This document shows positions 8,254 through 19,841 of a stretch of 64,000 nucleotides of DNA, in pieces. The position numbers were made by a program, and so were the translations under genes. Numbering within the stretch: position 1 is the first letter of the stretch; each line of letters starts with the position of its first letter. The DNA is taken from positions 124,001 to 188,000 of the forward strand of contig JBFXAQ010000002.1 of assembly GCA_050184115.1 (NCBI GenBank), in the 5' to 3' direction. The notes under the pieces were generated by a model. That model did no database searches. It had not been told where the DNA came from and was given only the letters and a program-made list of their open reading frames with translations. This DNA is from JACKNG01 sp050184115. GTDB lineage: Bacteria; Pseudomonadota; Gammaproteobacteria; Ga0077536.

Positions 8254-10403
8254 GCGCGCTGCAGCCAGACGCAGGCGAGCGGCGGCAGGGTCAGCTCGAT
8301 CGACCAGGCAGCGCCGTGCGCGGGCCGTGCCGCGGCGACGAGCCCGTCGCCGTTACCGACATCCGAACCGCCGTAGAAGCGCGAGTCGGTATTGAGGATT
8401 TCGCGGTAGGCGCCGGGCGCGGGGACGCCGAGCCGGTAGCCCTTGCGCACCACCGGCGTGAAGTTGCACAGCGCGATGACGACGGCATCGTCGGCGCCGC
8501 CGTGACGGCGGAAGGCGAGGACGCTGCTGGCGGCATCGTCGCAGTCGATCCAGGCGAAGCCCTCGGGCGCGGCATCGTTGGCGTGCAATGCCGGCAGCTC
8601 GCGGTAGAGGCGGTTGAGGTCGCCGACCAGGCGGGCGACGCCGGCATGCTCGGGCGCGGCCGCGGCCTGCCAGTCCAGTTCGCCGTCGTGGTGCCACTCG
8701 GCCGGCTGGGCGAACTCGCCGCCCATGAAGAGCAGCTTCTTGCCGGGGTGCGCCCACATGAAGGCATAGTAGAGCCGGAGATTGGCGAATTGCTGCCAGC
8801 GATCGCCCGGCATCTTGCCGATCAGCGAGCCCTTACCATGCACCACTTCGTCGTGCGACAGGGGCAGCACGAAACGCTCGCTGAACGCATAGAGCAGGCC
8901 GAAGGTCAGCTCGTCGTGGTGATAGCGGCGGTGCACGGGTTCGCGGTGCAGGTAGGCCAGGGTGTCGTGCATCCAGCCCATGTTCCACTTGTAGGCGAAG
9001 CCGAGCCCGCCCTCGCCCACCGCGCGCGACACCCCGGGCCAGGCGGTCGACTCCTCGGCGATGGTCAGGGCGCCGGGATGTCGTTCGGCGACCGCCGCGT
9101 TGAGGCGTTCGATGAAGGCCACGGCCTCGAGGTTCTCGCGCCCGCCGTGGCGGTTGGGGATCCACTCGCCGGGTGCCCGGCTGTAGTCGAGGTAGAGCAT
9201 CGACGCCACCGCGTCGACGCGCAGGCCGTCGACGCCGTAGCACTCGAGCCAGAACAGGGCGTTGGCGATGAGGAAATTGGCGACCTCGTGGCGACCGTAG
9301 TTATAGATGAGCGTGTCCCAGTCGCGGTGCACGCCCTGGCGCGGGTCGGCGTGCTCGTAGAGGCAGGTGCCGTCGAAGTTGGCGAGCCCGTGGTCGTCGT
9401 CGGGGAAATGCCCCGGCACCCAGTCGAGCAGCACGCCGAGCCCGGCTTCGTGGCAGCCGGCGACGAAGCGCGCGAAGCCGGCGCCATCGCCGTGACGGGC
9501 GGTCGGCGCGTAGAGCCCGGTCGGCTGGTAGCCCCAGGAACCGTCGAAGGGATGCTCCATCACGGGCAGCAGCTCGACATGGGTGAAACCGAGGGCGCTG
9601 GCGTAGGGTATGAGCCGCGCGGCAAGGGCATCCCAGTCGAGCATGCCGCCGTGCTCGTCGCGTTGCCACGAACCCGCGTGGACTTCGTAGATCGACAGCG
9701 GCCGGTCGGGGTCGGCGCTCGCCGCCAACGGTGGCGGGGCCTGCGGCAGGTCGGCGACGATCGAGGCGGTCGCGGGGCGCAATTCGGCCGCGAAAGCGAG
9801 CGGATCGGCCTTGAGGGTGCGCCGCCCATCGCCGGCCAGTACTTCGTACTTGTAGCGCGCACCGACACCGACCGCGGGGATGAAGAGTTCCCACACGCCG
9901 CATTCCGGCCGCCGCCGCATCGGGTGGTGGCGGGCGTCCCAGTGGTTGAAATCACCGACGACGGCAACGCGCCTGGCAGCCGGCGCCCACACCGCGAAGC
10001 GGCAGCCGGTGACGCCGTCGCGGCAGTCGGGATGCGCGCCGAGTACCTGCCACAGGGCGAAGTGACGGCCCTCGGCTATGAACCAGGCGTCGAGTTCGCC
10101 AAGCAGCGGGCCGAAGCGGTAGGGGTCGTCTTCGACCACCGTGGTATCGCCGTAGCGGACCTGCAGGCGATAGCGCGTGGTCACCGCGAGATCGGCGACC
10201 GCACCGTGGAAGACCCCGGCCGGATGTATGCGATCGAGCGCTGCGAGTGGAGCATCGCCGGCATCCAGCACCGTGACGGCAGCGGCGCCCGGGCGCAGGG
10301 TTGTCACGGTGACCACTTCACCGCGACGGTGACAACCGCGCACGGCAAAAGGATCGGCATCGCGCGCCGCGACCAGCGCGTCGATGTCTGTCCTGCCGAG
10401 CAT
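8247..10403 (-). CDS. glgB: 1,4-alpha-glucan branching enzyme
   Basis: 718 residues, normal full length for GlgB. It introduces alpha-1,6 branches into glycogen. The N-terminal glucan-binding part contains GCRFAVWAPAARRVAVVGDF. The GH13 core shows DGLRVDAVASMLYLDYSR (nucleophile Asp), LTIAEESTAWPGVS (acid/base Glu) and LPLSHDEVVHGKGSL. It ends in a short beta domain just before glgX. It lies 29 nt downstream of glgP in the same operon. Confidence 0.97.
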   Translation of the reverse strand: MLGRTDIDALVAARDADPFAVRGCHRRGEVVTVTTLRPGAAAVTVLDAGDAPLAALDRIHPAGVFHGAVADLAVTTRYRLQVRYGDTTVVEDDPYRFGPLLGELDAWFIAEGRHFALWQVLGAHPDCRDGVTGCRFAVWAPAARRVAVVGDFNHWDARHHPMRRRPECGVWELFIPAVGVGARYKYEVLAGDGRRTLKADPLAFAAELRPATASIVADLPQAPPPLAASADPDRPLSIYEVHAGSWQRDEHGGMLDWDALAARLIPYASALGFTHVELLPVMEHPFDGSWGYQPTGLYAPTARHGDGAGFARFVAGCHEAGLGVLLDWVPGHFPDDDHGLANFDGTCLYEHADPRQGVHRDWDTLIYNYGRHEVANFLIANALFWLECYGVDGLRVDAVASMLYLDYSRAPGEWIPNRHGGRENLEAVAFIERLNAAVAERHPGALTIAEESTAWPGVSRAVGEGGLGFAYKWNMGWMHDTLAYLHREPVHRRYHHDELTFGLLYAFSERFVLPLSHDEVVHGKGSLIGKMPGDRWQQFANLRLYYAFMWAHPGKKLLFMGGEFAQPAEWHHDGELDWQAAAAPEHAGVARLVGDLNRLYRELPALHANDAAPEGFAWIDCDDAASSVLAFRRHGGADDAVVIALCNFTPVVRKGYRLGVPAPGAYREILNTDSRFYGGSDVGNGDGLVAAARPAHGAAWSIELTLPPLACVWLQRAC

Positions 10404-10432
10404 GCCGTCCTGCGCGAGCGCCCCGCCGCGCC

Positions 10433-12877
<2,445 letters not shown>

Positions 12878-12919
12878 CACATTCGCTCCTCGTGCGCGTT
12901 GCAATGTGCCGCCGGCGCG

Positions 12920-14362
12920 TCAGGCCGGTGACACGGTATCGGCCTGCGGCCGCAGTTCCCGGTACAGCGCGAGATAACGCGCGGCCGCTCGCGCCCAGCC
13001 GAAATCGGCACGCATGGCGCGCGCCTGCATGGCCCGCCAGCGCGCCGGTTCGTCCCAGGCTTGCAAGAGCTGCGCCAGCGCTCCCGCCAGCGCGTCGACC
13101 GTGGCGGCATCGAAGACGAAACCGCTGCCCACGTCCCCGCCCTGCACGGTATCGGCCAGCCCACCCGTACGCCTGACCAGCGGCAGCGCGCCGTAGAGCA
13201 TGGCATACATCTGCGTCAGCCCGCAGGGCTCGAAACGCGATGGCACGGCGATCGCGTCGGCGCCGGCGAACAGTCGGTGGGCATAGGCCTCGTCGTAGCC
13301 CAGGCGCACCGAAACGGTGCCGGGGTGGGCACTGGCGAGCGCCTGCCAGGCAGCCTCCTCGGCCGCGTCGCCGCTGCCGAGCAGGACCAGGCGGCCGTCC
13401 GCGGCGAGCAGTGGCGCAACAGCCGCTCGCAACAGATCGAGTCCTTTCTGCGCGGTCAGACGGCTGACCACGCCGAGCACCGGGCCGGCGGCGTCCGCGC
13501 GCAACCCGGCCTCGGCCAACAGCGCTGCCCGGCAGGTCGCCTTGCCGGCGACCTCGTCCGGCGCGAACGGCGCAGCCAACGCGTCGTCGTGTGCCGGGTC
13601 CCACACCCGCGTATCGATACCGTTGAGTATGCCGACCAGCGCACCGGCGCGCGCCCGCAGGATGCCTTCCATGCCACAACCGAACTCGGCGGTCTGGATC
13701 TCGCCGGCATAGGTCGGGCTGACGGTGGTGATGCGATCGGCGAAATGCAGCCCCGCCTTCATGAAGTTGACGCCGCCGTGGTACTCGACGCCGTCGATGG
13801 CGAAGAAGTGCTGCGGCAGGCGCAGCGACGGGAACACCTCGGCCTCGAAATGCCCCTGGTAGCTCAGGTTGTGCACGGTGAAGACGCTGGCCGGACGGTC
13901 GCCGCCACGGGCGGCGAGGTAGGTCGGGGCCAGCGCGGCGTGCCAGTCGTGGGCGTGGACCACGTGCGGCCGCCAGCGCCCGATGCCGCCGTCGGCGAAA
14001 CGCGCCGCGACCAATCCCAGCAAAGCGAAACGCTGGGCGTTGTCCGGCCAGTCGTGACCGTCTGCGTCGAGATAGGGGTTGCCCGCGCGGTCGTAGTAAC
14101 CGGGCGCGTCGATCAGCCACGTCGGCACATCACCGAGGCGGCAAGGCACGACGCCGACATCGGCACAGCCGAGCAGTGCGCCGAGCGCGATGCGACGCCG
14201 CGGCGCCCGCGCCGCGGTCAGCAGCGCGGGGAAGGCCGGTAGCAGCAGGCGGACGTCGGCGCCCAAGCCGCGCAGGGCCGGCGGCAGGCCGGCATTGACG
14301 TCGGCCAGCCCGCCCGTCTTCAGCGCAGGGTGCACCTCGGTGCTGACATAGAGCACGCGCAT
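12920..14362 (-). CDS. glgA: glycogen synthase (ADP-glucose type)
   Basis: 480 residues, the standard GT5 length. It extends alpha-1,4-glucan from ADP-glucose. The N-terminus STEVHPALKTGGLADV carries the KTGGL nucleotide-sugar motif. The C-terminal lobe has VPSRFEPCGLTQMYAMLYG with the GT-B catalytic Glu, then RRTGGLADTV. It starts 18 nt after glgC and is followed by glgP. Confidence 0.96.
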   Translation of the reverse strand: MRVLYVSTEVHPALKTGGLADVNAGLPPALRGLGADVRLLLPAFPALLTAARAPRRRIALGALLGCADVGVVPCRLGDVPTWLIDAPGYYDRAGNPYLDADGHDWPDNAQRFALLGLVAARFADGGIGRWRPHVVHAHDWHAALAPTYLAARGGDRPASVFTVHNLSYQGHFEAEVFPSLRLPQHFFAIDGVEYHGGVNFMKAGLHFADRITTVSPTYAGEIQTAEFGCGMEGILRARAGALVGILNGIDTRVWDPAHDDALAAPFAPDEVAGKATCRAALLAEAGLRADAAGPVLGVVSRLTAQKGLDLLRAAVAPLLAADGRLVLLGSGDAAEEAAWQALASAHPGTVSVRLGYDEAYAHRLFAGADAIAVPSRFEPCGLTQMYAMLYGALPLVRRTGGLADTVQGGDVGSGFVFDAATVDALAGALAQLLQAWDEPARWRAMQARAMRADFGWARAAARYLALYRELRPQADTVSPA

Positions 14363-14380
14363 GGTGGCGGGATGGCGCGC

Positions 14381-15655
14381 TCAACCGCCGGTCAGGCGGT
14401 CGATCATGTCCTGGGTGACCAGCGTGATGCCCTGTTCGCTGACGTGGAAGCGTTCGGTGTCGAGGGCCGGGTCCTCCCCGATGACCAGTCCTTCGGGGAT
14501 GCGTACGCCGCGATCGACCACCACGCGCGTCAGCCGTGCATGGCGACCGACATCGACCTCGGGCAGCAGTACCGCGCCGTCGATATGACAGAACGAATTG
14601 ACCCGCACCTTGGAGAACAGCACCGAGCGGGCGACGCGCGATCCCGACACGATGCAGCCGCCGGAGACGATCGAATCCACCGCCATGCCCCGTCGCTCCG
14701 CGTCGTCGAAGACGAACTTGGCCGGCGGCAGCTGTTCCTGGTAGGTCCAGATCGGCCAGTACGGGTCGTACATGTCGAGCGCGGGTTCGGGCATGGTGAG
14801 ATCGATGTTGGCCGCCCAGTAGGAATCGATCGTGCCGACGTCGCGCCAGTAGGCTTCGCCGGAACCGTCCGGCGGGATCACGCTGGACAGCTCGAACGGA
14901 TGCGCGCAGGCGAGCCGCTGACGCACCACCTCGGGAATGATGTCCTTGCCGAAATCGTGGCTGGAGGCGGGGTTCTGGATGTCCTGCTCGAGCAGGTCGA
15001 AGAGGAAGCCCGTATTGAAGACGTAGATGCCCATCGAGGCCAGCGCGCGATCGGGCTTGCCCGGCATGGCCGGCGGGTCGGCCGGCTTCTCGACGAAATC
15101 GATGATCTGGTGCGAGCGGTCGACGTGCATGACGCCGAAGCCGCGCGCCTCCTCGCGCGGTACCTCGATGCAGCCGACCGTGCACTGCGCACCGTGATCG
15201 ACGTGGAATTGCAGCAAGCGGCTGTAATCCATCTTGTAGATATGGTCGCCGGCCAGGACCACGATGAAGTCCGACTGGTGGTCGTTGACGATGTCGATGT
15301 TCTGGTAGACGGCGTCGGCCGTGCCGCGGTACCAGGATTCGTCGCGCGTGCGCTGCTGCGCCGGCATCAGCTCGACGAACTCGTTGGCCTCCCAGCGCAG
15401 GAAGCTCCAGCCGCGCTGCAGGTGGCGCAGCAGGCTGTGCGATTTGTACTGGGTGATGACGCCGATGCGCCGGATGCCGGAATTGATGCAATTCGACAGG
15501 GTGAAGTCGATGATGCGGAACTTGCCACCGAAATAGAGCGCGGGCTTGGTGCGCCAGGCAGTGAGATCGCGCAGGCGCGTCCCGCGGCCACCGGCGAGGA
15601 CCAGGGCCACGGCGCGACGCGGCAGGGGCAGACGGGTGAAACTGTCTCGGGTCAA
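14381..15655 (-). CDS. glgC: glucose-1-phosphate adenylyltransferase (ADP-glucose pyrophosphorylase)
   Basis: 424 residues. It makes ADP-glucose, the committed step of bacterial glycogen synthesis. It matches E. coli GlgC closely throughout: LVLAGGRGTRLRDLT, KPALYFGGKFRIIDF, WYRGTADAVYQN, GDHIYKMDYSR, SHDFGKDIIP and YWRDVGTIDSYW. No ATG is available before the nucleotide-binding loop. The best start is TTG at 15655, preceded by GGAG about 10 nt upstream, which would give modest translation. As the first gene of the operon it sets expression of the whole pathway. Confidence 0.95.
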   Translation of the reverse strand: MTRDSFTRLPLPRRAVALVLAGGRGTRLRDLTAWRTKPALYFGGKFRIIDFTLSNCINSGIRRIGVITQYKSHSLLRHLQRGWSFLRWEANEFVELMPAQQRTRDESWYRGTADAVYQNIDIVNDHQSDFIVVLAGDHIYKMDYSRLLQFHVDHGAQCTVGCIEVPREEARGFGVMHVDRSHQIIDFVEKPADPPAMPGKPDRALASMGIYVFNTGFLFDLLEQDIQNPASSHDFGKDIIPEVVRQRLACAHPFELSSVIPPDGSGEAYWRDVGTIDSYWAANIDLTMPEPALDMYDPYWPIWTYQEQLPPAKFVFDDAERRGMAVDSIVSGGCIVSGSRVARSVLFSKVRVNSFCHIDGAVLLPEVDVGRHARLTRVVVDRGVRIPEGLVIGEDPALDTERFHVSEQGITLVTQDMIDRLTGG

Positions 15656-15769
15656 GTCAGCGAGTCTCCGGGAGCGCGGATGCCGCGCGGGTTGCGCGAC
15701 GACGCGAGGAGATTACCAGCTCACCCGGTGACGCGCGCGATCCCGATCAAGCCGCGCGGCCGGACGTAC

Positions 15770-16063
15770 TCACTCGCAGAACGTGTCGTAGAGGAAACCC
15801 ATCAGGCGGCTCAAGCGTCCGCTCGGCAGGACGTAGTAGATGGTCTGGCCGTCGCGCCGTGTCTGCACCAACCCTTCGCGCCGCAGGAGAGCAAGCTGCT
15901 GGGAGATGTTGGGTTGGGACTGGCCGAGGCGTTGGGCGAGTTCGCCGACCGATTTCTCACCGTCGACCAGCTGGCACAACAGCAACAAGCGGGTGCGATG
16001 GGACAGCGTCTTCATGAGCGCCGCGACCTCGTCCGCACGCCCTTCCATGTCTTTTATATTCAT
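15770..16063 (-). CDS. ArsR/SmtB-family repressor, BigR/SqrR (persulfide-sensing) type
   Basis: 97 residues with a winged-helix fold (KSVGELAQRLGQSQPNISQQLALL is the recognition region). There are exactly two cysteines, C30 in the second helix and C96 at the end. This spacing fits the dithiol pair of the reactive-sulfur sensors BigR and SqrR rather than metal-sensing ArsR members. It is divergent from the MBL-fold hydrolase at 16155 across a 91-bp AT-rich gap, the same gene pair as bigR-blh in Xylella and Agrobacterium. I infer that it represses the hydrolase and itself until persulfide forms a disulfide or tetrasulfide bridge between the two cysteines. Confidence 0.85.
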   Translation of the reverse strand: MNIKDMEGRADEVAALMKTLSHRTRLLLLCQLVDGEKSVGELAQRLGQSQPNISQQLALLRREGLVQTRRDGQTIYYVLPSGRLSRLMGFLYDTFCE

Positions 16064-16084
16064 GAGTCAATATATAAGTATAAT
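16055..16084. promoter_or_regulatory. AT-rich operator/promoter between the ArsR gene and the persulfide hydrolase
   Basis: This is an A/T island in an otherwise GC-rich window. TATATT (16055-16060) and AATATA (16069-16074) form an inverted repeat with an 8-nt spacer that covers the repressor's own start codon. A perfect TATAAT lies at 16079-16084, facing the hydrolase gene. The arrangement fits an ArsR-type operator that blocks both divergent transcripts. Start points are not determined. Confidence 0.6.
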
Positions 16085-16154
16085 TACATATACAGGTCAA
16101 CCAGGCGCGCGGGTATGCTCGTCCCATACCGTTGGCGCAGGAAGGAGCAAGTCC

Positions 16155-17018
16155 ATGAACCCCGAAGTCCGAGGCTTTTTCGACAAGGCCACCTACACCA
16201 TCAGCTACGTCGTCAGCGACCCGGCAACGGGCCACGCCGCGATCGTCGATTCCGTGCTCGACTTCGATCCGAAGTCCGGGCGTACCAGCACGGCCTCGGC
16301 CGACGAACTCATCGCCTACATCCGCGATCGCCACCTCACGGTGGACTGGATCCTGGAGACCCACGCCCACGCCGACCACCTCTCCGCCGCACCCTACCTC
16401 AAGGATACCGTCGGCGGGCAGGTCGCCATCGGCGAGCACATCAAGACCGTGCAGGAGACGTTCAAGGGCGTGTTCAACGAGGACGACCGCTTCAAGACCG
16501 ACGGCTCGCAGTTCGATCGCCTGTTTGCCGACGGCGACACCTTCGCGATCGGCAAGCTCGAGGCGCGCGTGCTGCACACGCCCGGCCACACCCCGGCCTG
16601 CATCAGTTATCTCATCGGCGATGCCCTGTTCGTCGGCGACACCCTGTTCATGCCCGATTACGGCACGGCGCGCTGCGACTTCCCCGGCGGCGATCCGGCC
16701 GTGCTCTACCGTTCGATCAAGAAGCTGTTCGAACTGCCGGACGAGACGCGCATGTTCATGTGCCACGACTACATGTCGCCTACCCGCGATTTCCACGCCT
16801 GGGAGACCAGCGTTGGCGAGGAGCGCCGCCACAACGTGCACGTCCACGAGGGCATCGGCGAAGACGATTTCGTGAAGGTACGCACCGCACGCGACAAGAC
16901 CCTTGACATGCCGGTGCTGATCCTGCCCTCGGTGCAGGTCAACATGCGCGCCGGCCACAAGCCGCCGCCGGAAGAAAACGGCGTGTCCTACCTCAAGCTG
17001 CCGATGGACCTGCTCTGA
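16155..17018 (+). CDS. MBL-fold persulfide dioxygenase-like hydrolase (ETHE1/Blh type)
   Basis: 287 residues. The metal-binding motif HAHADH follows beta strand WILET, with later ligands HTPGHTP, GDTLFMPDYGTAR and MCHDY. This is the layout of the ETHE1/Blh persulfide dioxygenase branch rather than of beta-lactamases. Such enzymes oxidise glutathione persulfide to sulfite in the cytoplasm. AAGGAG lies 8 nt before the ATG. The divergent two-cysteine ArsR repressor strengthens the sulfur role. There is no rhodanese domain and no signal peptide. Confidence 0.85.
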   Translation: MNPEVRGFFDKATYTISYVVSDPATGHAAIVDSVLDFDPKSGRTSTASADELIAYIRDRHLTVDWILETHAHADHLSAAPYLKDTVGGQVAIGEHIKTVQETFKGVFNEDDRFKTDGSQFDRLFADGDTFAIGKLEARVLHTPGHTPACISYLIGDALFVGDTLFMPDYGTARCDFPGGDPAVLYRSIKKLFELPDETRMFMCHDYMSPTRDFHAWETSVGEERRHNVHVHEGIGEDDFVKVRTARDKTLDMPVLILPSVQVNMRAGHKPPPEENGVSYLKLPMDLL

Positions 17019-17212
17019 CCGGCAGTCCCCCGCCGCGGCCCCCGGAGACCTCCCCTCCCCCTCCCCGCCGGGGGCCGCGGCGCCCCTCGACAGGCGCGCG
17101 CGATGCTGGCGGCGACCCCGCCAGGCCGCCCGAGGAACGCGGACGGACACGGCCGAATGGGCCCGCACGCTAGACTGTGGCTCCCGCAGCAGGTATCCCT
17201 GGGAGTGTCACG

Positions 17213-17926
17213 ATGACCTATCCGCCGGTATATCCTCACGACCCGATCCAATCCGTCGCGCATGACGTCTTCGTCGTCCGTGGTGCGATCCGCATGAACG
17301 CGCTCATGCGCATCACCCGCAACATGGTCGTCCTGCGCCATGGCGCGGAACTCACGCTGGTCAATCCACTGCGCCTGGACGCGGCCGGCGAGCGCGCCCT
17401 GCGCGAACTCGGCACGGTGCGACGGGTGATGCGCCTCGGCTGCTTCCACGGCATCGACGATCCCTACTACGTGGATACCTTCAAAGCCGAGTTCTGGGCC
17501 CAGCCGGGCGGCACCGTGCACCCGCGGCCGCCCATCGACCAAGCCCTCGCCGAGGACGTCACCCTGCCCTTCGCGGGAGCCCGCCTGTTCTGTTTCCGCG
17601 GTACGCCGCAGCCGGAGGCGGCGTTGCTGATCGAAGGCCCGCGCCTGCTTCTCACCACCGATGCCATCCAGCATTACGGCGACTATCGTCACAACAACCT
17701 GCCGGCCAGGATGGTGATGCCGTTCATCGGTTTCCCACGCACCACCATCGTCGGCCCGATGTGGCTGAAGGCGATGACCCCGCCCGGCGGGTCGTTGGAG
17801 GGTGAGTTCCGCCGCTTGCTCGAGTTCGACTTCGACGCCCTGGTCGCCGCCCACGGCAGCCATCTCGCCAGCGGCGCCCGCGCAGCCGTTGCCCGCGCCG
17901 TCGAACGGGCCTTCGCCGGGCGGTGA
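17213..17926 (+). CDS. conserved protein resembling MBL-fold/DUF4336 proteins
   Basis: 237 residues from ATG 17213, chosen because GGGAG lies 7-8 nt upstream. It reads like a degenerate MBL-fold protein: a strand-rich start (DVFVVRGAIRMNALMRI), then LVNPLRLD, a His/Asp-containing RLGCFHGIDDPYYVD, LLTTDAIQHYGDY and a terminal AAHGSHLASG. The canonical HxHxDH motif is absent, so hydrolase activity is doubtful. It follows the persulfide hydrolase on the same strand, but a gap of almost 200 bp argues for its own promoter. Function unknown. Confidence 0.7.
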   Translation: MTYPPVYPHDPIQSVAHDVFVVRGAIRMNALMRITRNMVVLRHGAELTLVNPLRLDAAGERALRELGTVRRVMRLGCFHGIDDPYYVDTFKAEFWAQPGGTVHPRPPIDQALAEDVTLPFAGARLFCFRGTPQPEAALLIEGPRLLLTTDAIQHYGDYRHNNLPARMVMPFIGFPRTTIVGPMWLKAMTPPGGSLEGEFRRLLEFDFDALVAAHGSHLASGARAAVARAVERAFAGR

Positions 17927-18057
17927 GTGGCACCGATGATGCTCGCGCCGTGCCCACGTCGTGCCGGAGGGCGTGTTCTCCGGCATGCGCATGGCCACCC
18001 GTTGCGGTCCACGGCAGGACCGGCGGCGTCTCCCCGGCCTGACGGCCCGTATCGCGC

Positions 18058-18723
18058 GTGGAATTCGGCGCCAGCCTGCTGACCCTGCCGTGGGCCGTAC
18101 CCGGCTGGGTGGCCTGCCTGCTCTGCGCGTCGTATGCCACGTGGCGCGCGCCGTGGCGCTGGCTCGGCCGCGGCAATGCCGCCCTGCGTCTCGCCACGGC
18201 CATCACGGCAGTGGTCGCGTTGTGGCAGATCCGCGCCGCGCCCGGGGGCGAACCCGCCTTTCACCTGCTCGGCGCGACCCTCGTCACCCTCGCCTTCGGC
18301 TGGGCACTGGCGCTGCTGGCACTGCTTGGCGCGCTGGCCGTGCTGACGGCTGCCAAGACCGGGGCCTGGGCTGCCTGGGGCATGAACGGTGTCGTGCTGG
18401 TGGTACTCCCGGTCGCGGTCAGCTACGTGTGGGCACGCCTCGGCGAACGCTGTTTCCCCCGTCACTTCTTCGTCTACGTCTTCTCGGCCGGCTTCCTCGG
18501 CGGCGCGCTGGCCGTGCTCGCCAATGCGATTGCCGCCGGACTCGTGTTGTATGCCGCGGGCGAGATGTCGCGCAGCGCGCTGACGGCCAACTACCTGCCG
18601 ACCGCCGTCTTGCTGCTGTTCCCCGAGGCCTTCGTCACCGGCGGCGCGGTGACCCTGGCCGCGGTCTACCGCCCGGAGTGGCTCGCTTCGTTCAGCGATG
18701 CACGATACGTCGACGGCCAATGA
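18058..18723 (+). CDS. CbiM-like energy-coupling factor membrane protein
   Basis: 221 residues with six or so hydrophobic segments. The segment HLLGATLVTLAFGWALALL resembles the core of CbiM/NikM S-components of cobalt and nickel ECF transporters. The start is GTG 18058 (MEFGASLL) without an obvious ribosome site. The His-rich N-terminus that CbiM uses to bind metal is missing, and no ECF ATPase or T-component is adjacent. It may therefore belong to the solitary CbiM-like family common in Proteobacteria. Metal transport is only an inference. Confidence 0.65.
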   Translation: MEFGASLLTLPWAVPGWVACLLCASYATWRAPWRWLGRGNAALRLATAITAVVALWQIRAAPGGEPAFHLLGATLVTLAFGWALALLALLGALAVLTAAKTGAWAAWGMNGVVLVVLPVAVSYVWARLGERCFPRHFFVYVFSAGFLGGALAVLANAIAAGLVLYAAGEMSRSALTANYLPTAVLLLFPEAFVTGGAVTLAAVYRPEWLASFSDARYVDGQ

Positions 18724-18734
18724 GACCGCGCGCC

Positions 18735-18885
18735 GGGGTCAGACCCTGAGCGCCAGGTGACTGATTTCGCGCGCCGTGCCCCCGCCCCCGGGGTCTGACC
18801 CTGGGGAAAACAGGAACGGGCATGGAATCAACCGGTTAACGCCTGGGGTCTGACCCCGCGCCGCGAACGCCTGGGGTCTGACCCC
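18735..18885. repeat. four copies of a 13-bp GGGGTC-W-GACCC palindromic repeat
   Basis: Copies lie at 18735-18747, 18790-18802, 18845-18857 and 18873-18885. The last two are perfect GGGGTCTGACCCC and sit in a 28-bp direct repeat; the first two end in T. They fill the gap between convergent genes (CbiM-like and SDR). The same element occurs at 46028-46148, also between convergent genes. They look like REP-type elements that could fold into hairpins and serve as bidirectional terminators. No transposase gene is visible in the window. Confidence 0.85.
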
Positions 18886-18904
18886 GCGCCGCGGGCGGCG
18901 CGGC

Positions 18905-19687
18905 TCAGGCGCGCGCCGTCGAGCCGCCGTCGACGCAGAGCACGGTGCCGGTGCAGTAGGAAGCCTCGTCGGAGGCAAGGTAGAGGCAGGCGTAGGCCAC
19001 TTCTTCCGGCGTTGCCGGCCGCCCCATGGGCGAGATGAGCTTGGGGTTCTCGGGCGAGAACAGCATGGGGATGACGCTCTCGACCATCTGGGTCTGCACG
19101 AAGCCGGGCGCGACCACGTTGCAGCGGATGTTGTCGTCGACGTACGCCACCGACATCGACCGGGTGAGGTTGATGATGGCGCCCTTGGTCGCTGTGTAGG
19201 TGTGCGCATCGGGCGCGCCGCCGAGACCGAAGATGCTGGCGACGTTGACGATCGAACCCTTGTGCGCCGCCTTCATGTGCTTCAGCGCGATGCGGCTGAC
19301 ATAGAACAGGCTGTCGAGATTGAGCGCCATCACTTCGCGCCACTTGTCGACCGGGGTGGTGTCGATGGGATCCATCGAGCCTGCGCTGGTCTCGCGCAGG
19401 TTGTAGCCCACGCCAGCAGCGTTGAGCAGGATGTCGATGCGCCCGTAGCGGGTCACGCATTCGTTCACCGCGCCCTCGGCCAGCGCCGGCTCAGCGAGGT
19501 CGGCGCTGAACACGCTGCCCTGTCCACCGGCGGCTTCGACCTGGCGCAGCGTTTCATCCAGGTTGGCCTGGGTGCGCGAGACGCCGAACACCGTCGCCCC
19601 CTCGCGCGCGAACAGCACCATGCAGGCCCGGCCGATGCCGGTACCCGCGCCCGTGACCATGGCAATCTTGCCGTCGAGACGCCCCAT
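18905..19687 (-). CDS. SDR-family NAD(P)-dependent oxidoreductase
   Basis: 260 residues, a classical short-chain dehydrogenase/reductase. The cofactor loop TGAGTGIG is at 12-19, NAAG at 89-92, and the catalytic residues are S151, Y164 and K168 (YTATK). It ends in the usual CVDGG block. It would oxidise a secondary alcohol or reduce a ketone. It is the last gene of the leftward cassette starting at 23810, about 150 bp after the 201-residue gene, and has a GGGGGAG ribosome site. Substrate unknown. Confidence 0.92.
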   Translation of the reverse strand: MGRLDGKIAMVTGAGTGIGRACMVLFAREGATVFGVSRTQANLDETLRQVEAAGGQGSVFSADLAEPALAEGAVNECVTRYGRIDILLNAAGVGYNLRETSAGSMDPIDTTPVDKWREVMALNLDSLFYVSRIALKHMKAAHKGSIVNVASIFGLGGAPDAHTYTATKGAIINLTRSMSVAYVDDNIRCNVVAPGFVQTQMVESVIPMLFSPENPKLISPMGRPATPEEVAYACLYLASDEASYCTGTVLCVDGGSTARA

Positions 19688-19841
19688 CAGTCGTTCTCCC
19701 CCGTCGTGTGCCGCGCTGAGAGCGGCGGATGATTCGCGAGCCGCGCCGCGGATCGGCGCAGCGGTGTTTCGTGCTGGCGGTCAGCGACCACGGGCAGGCC
19801 CGCGTCCGTACGCGGCGAAGGATCTTGCCGCGGGCCGGGAC

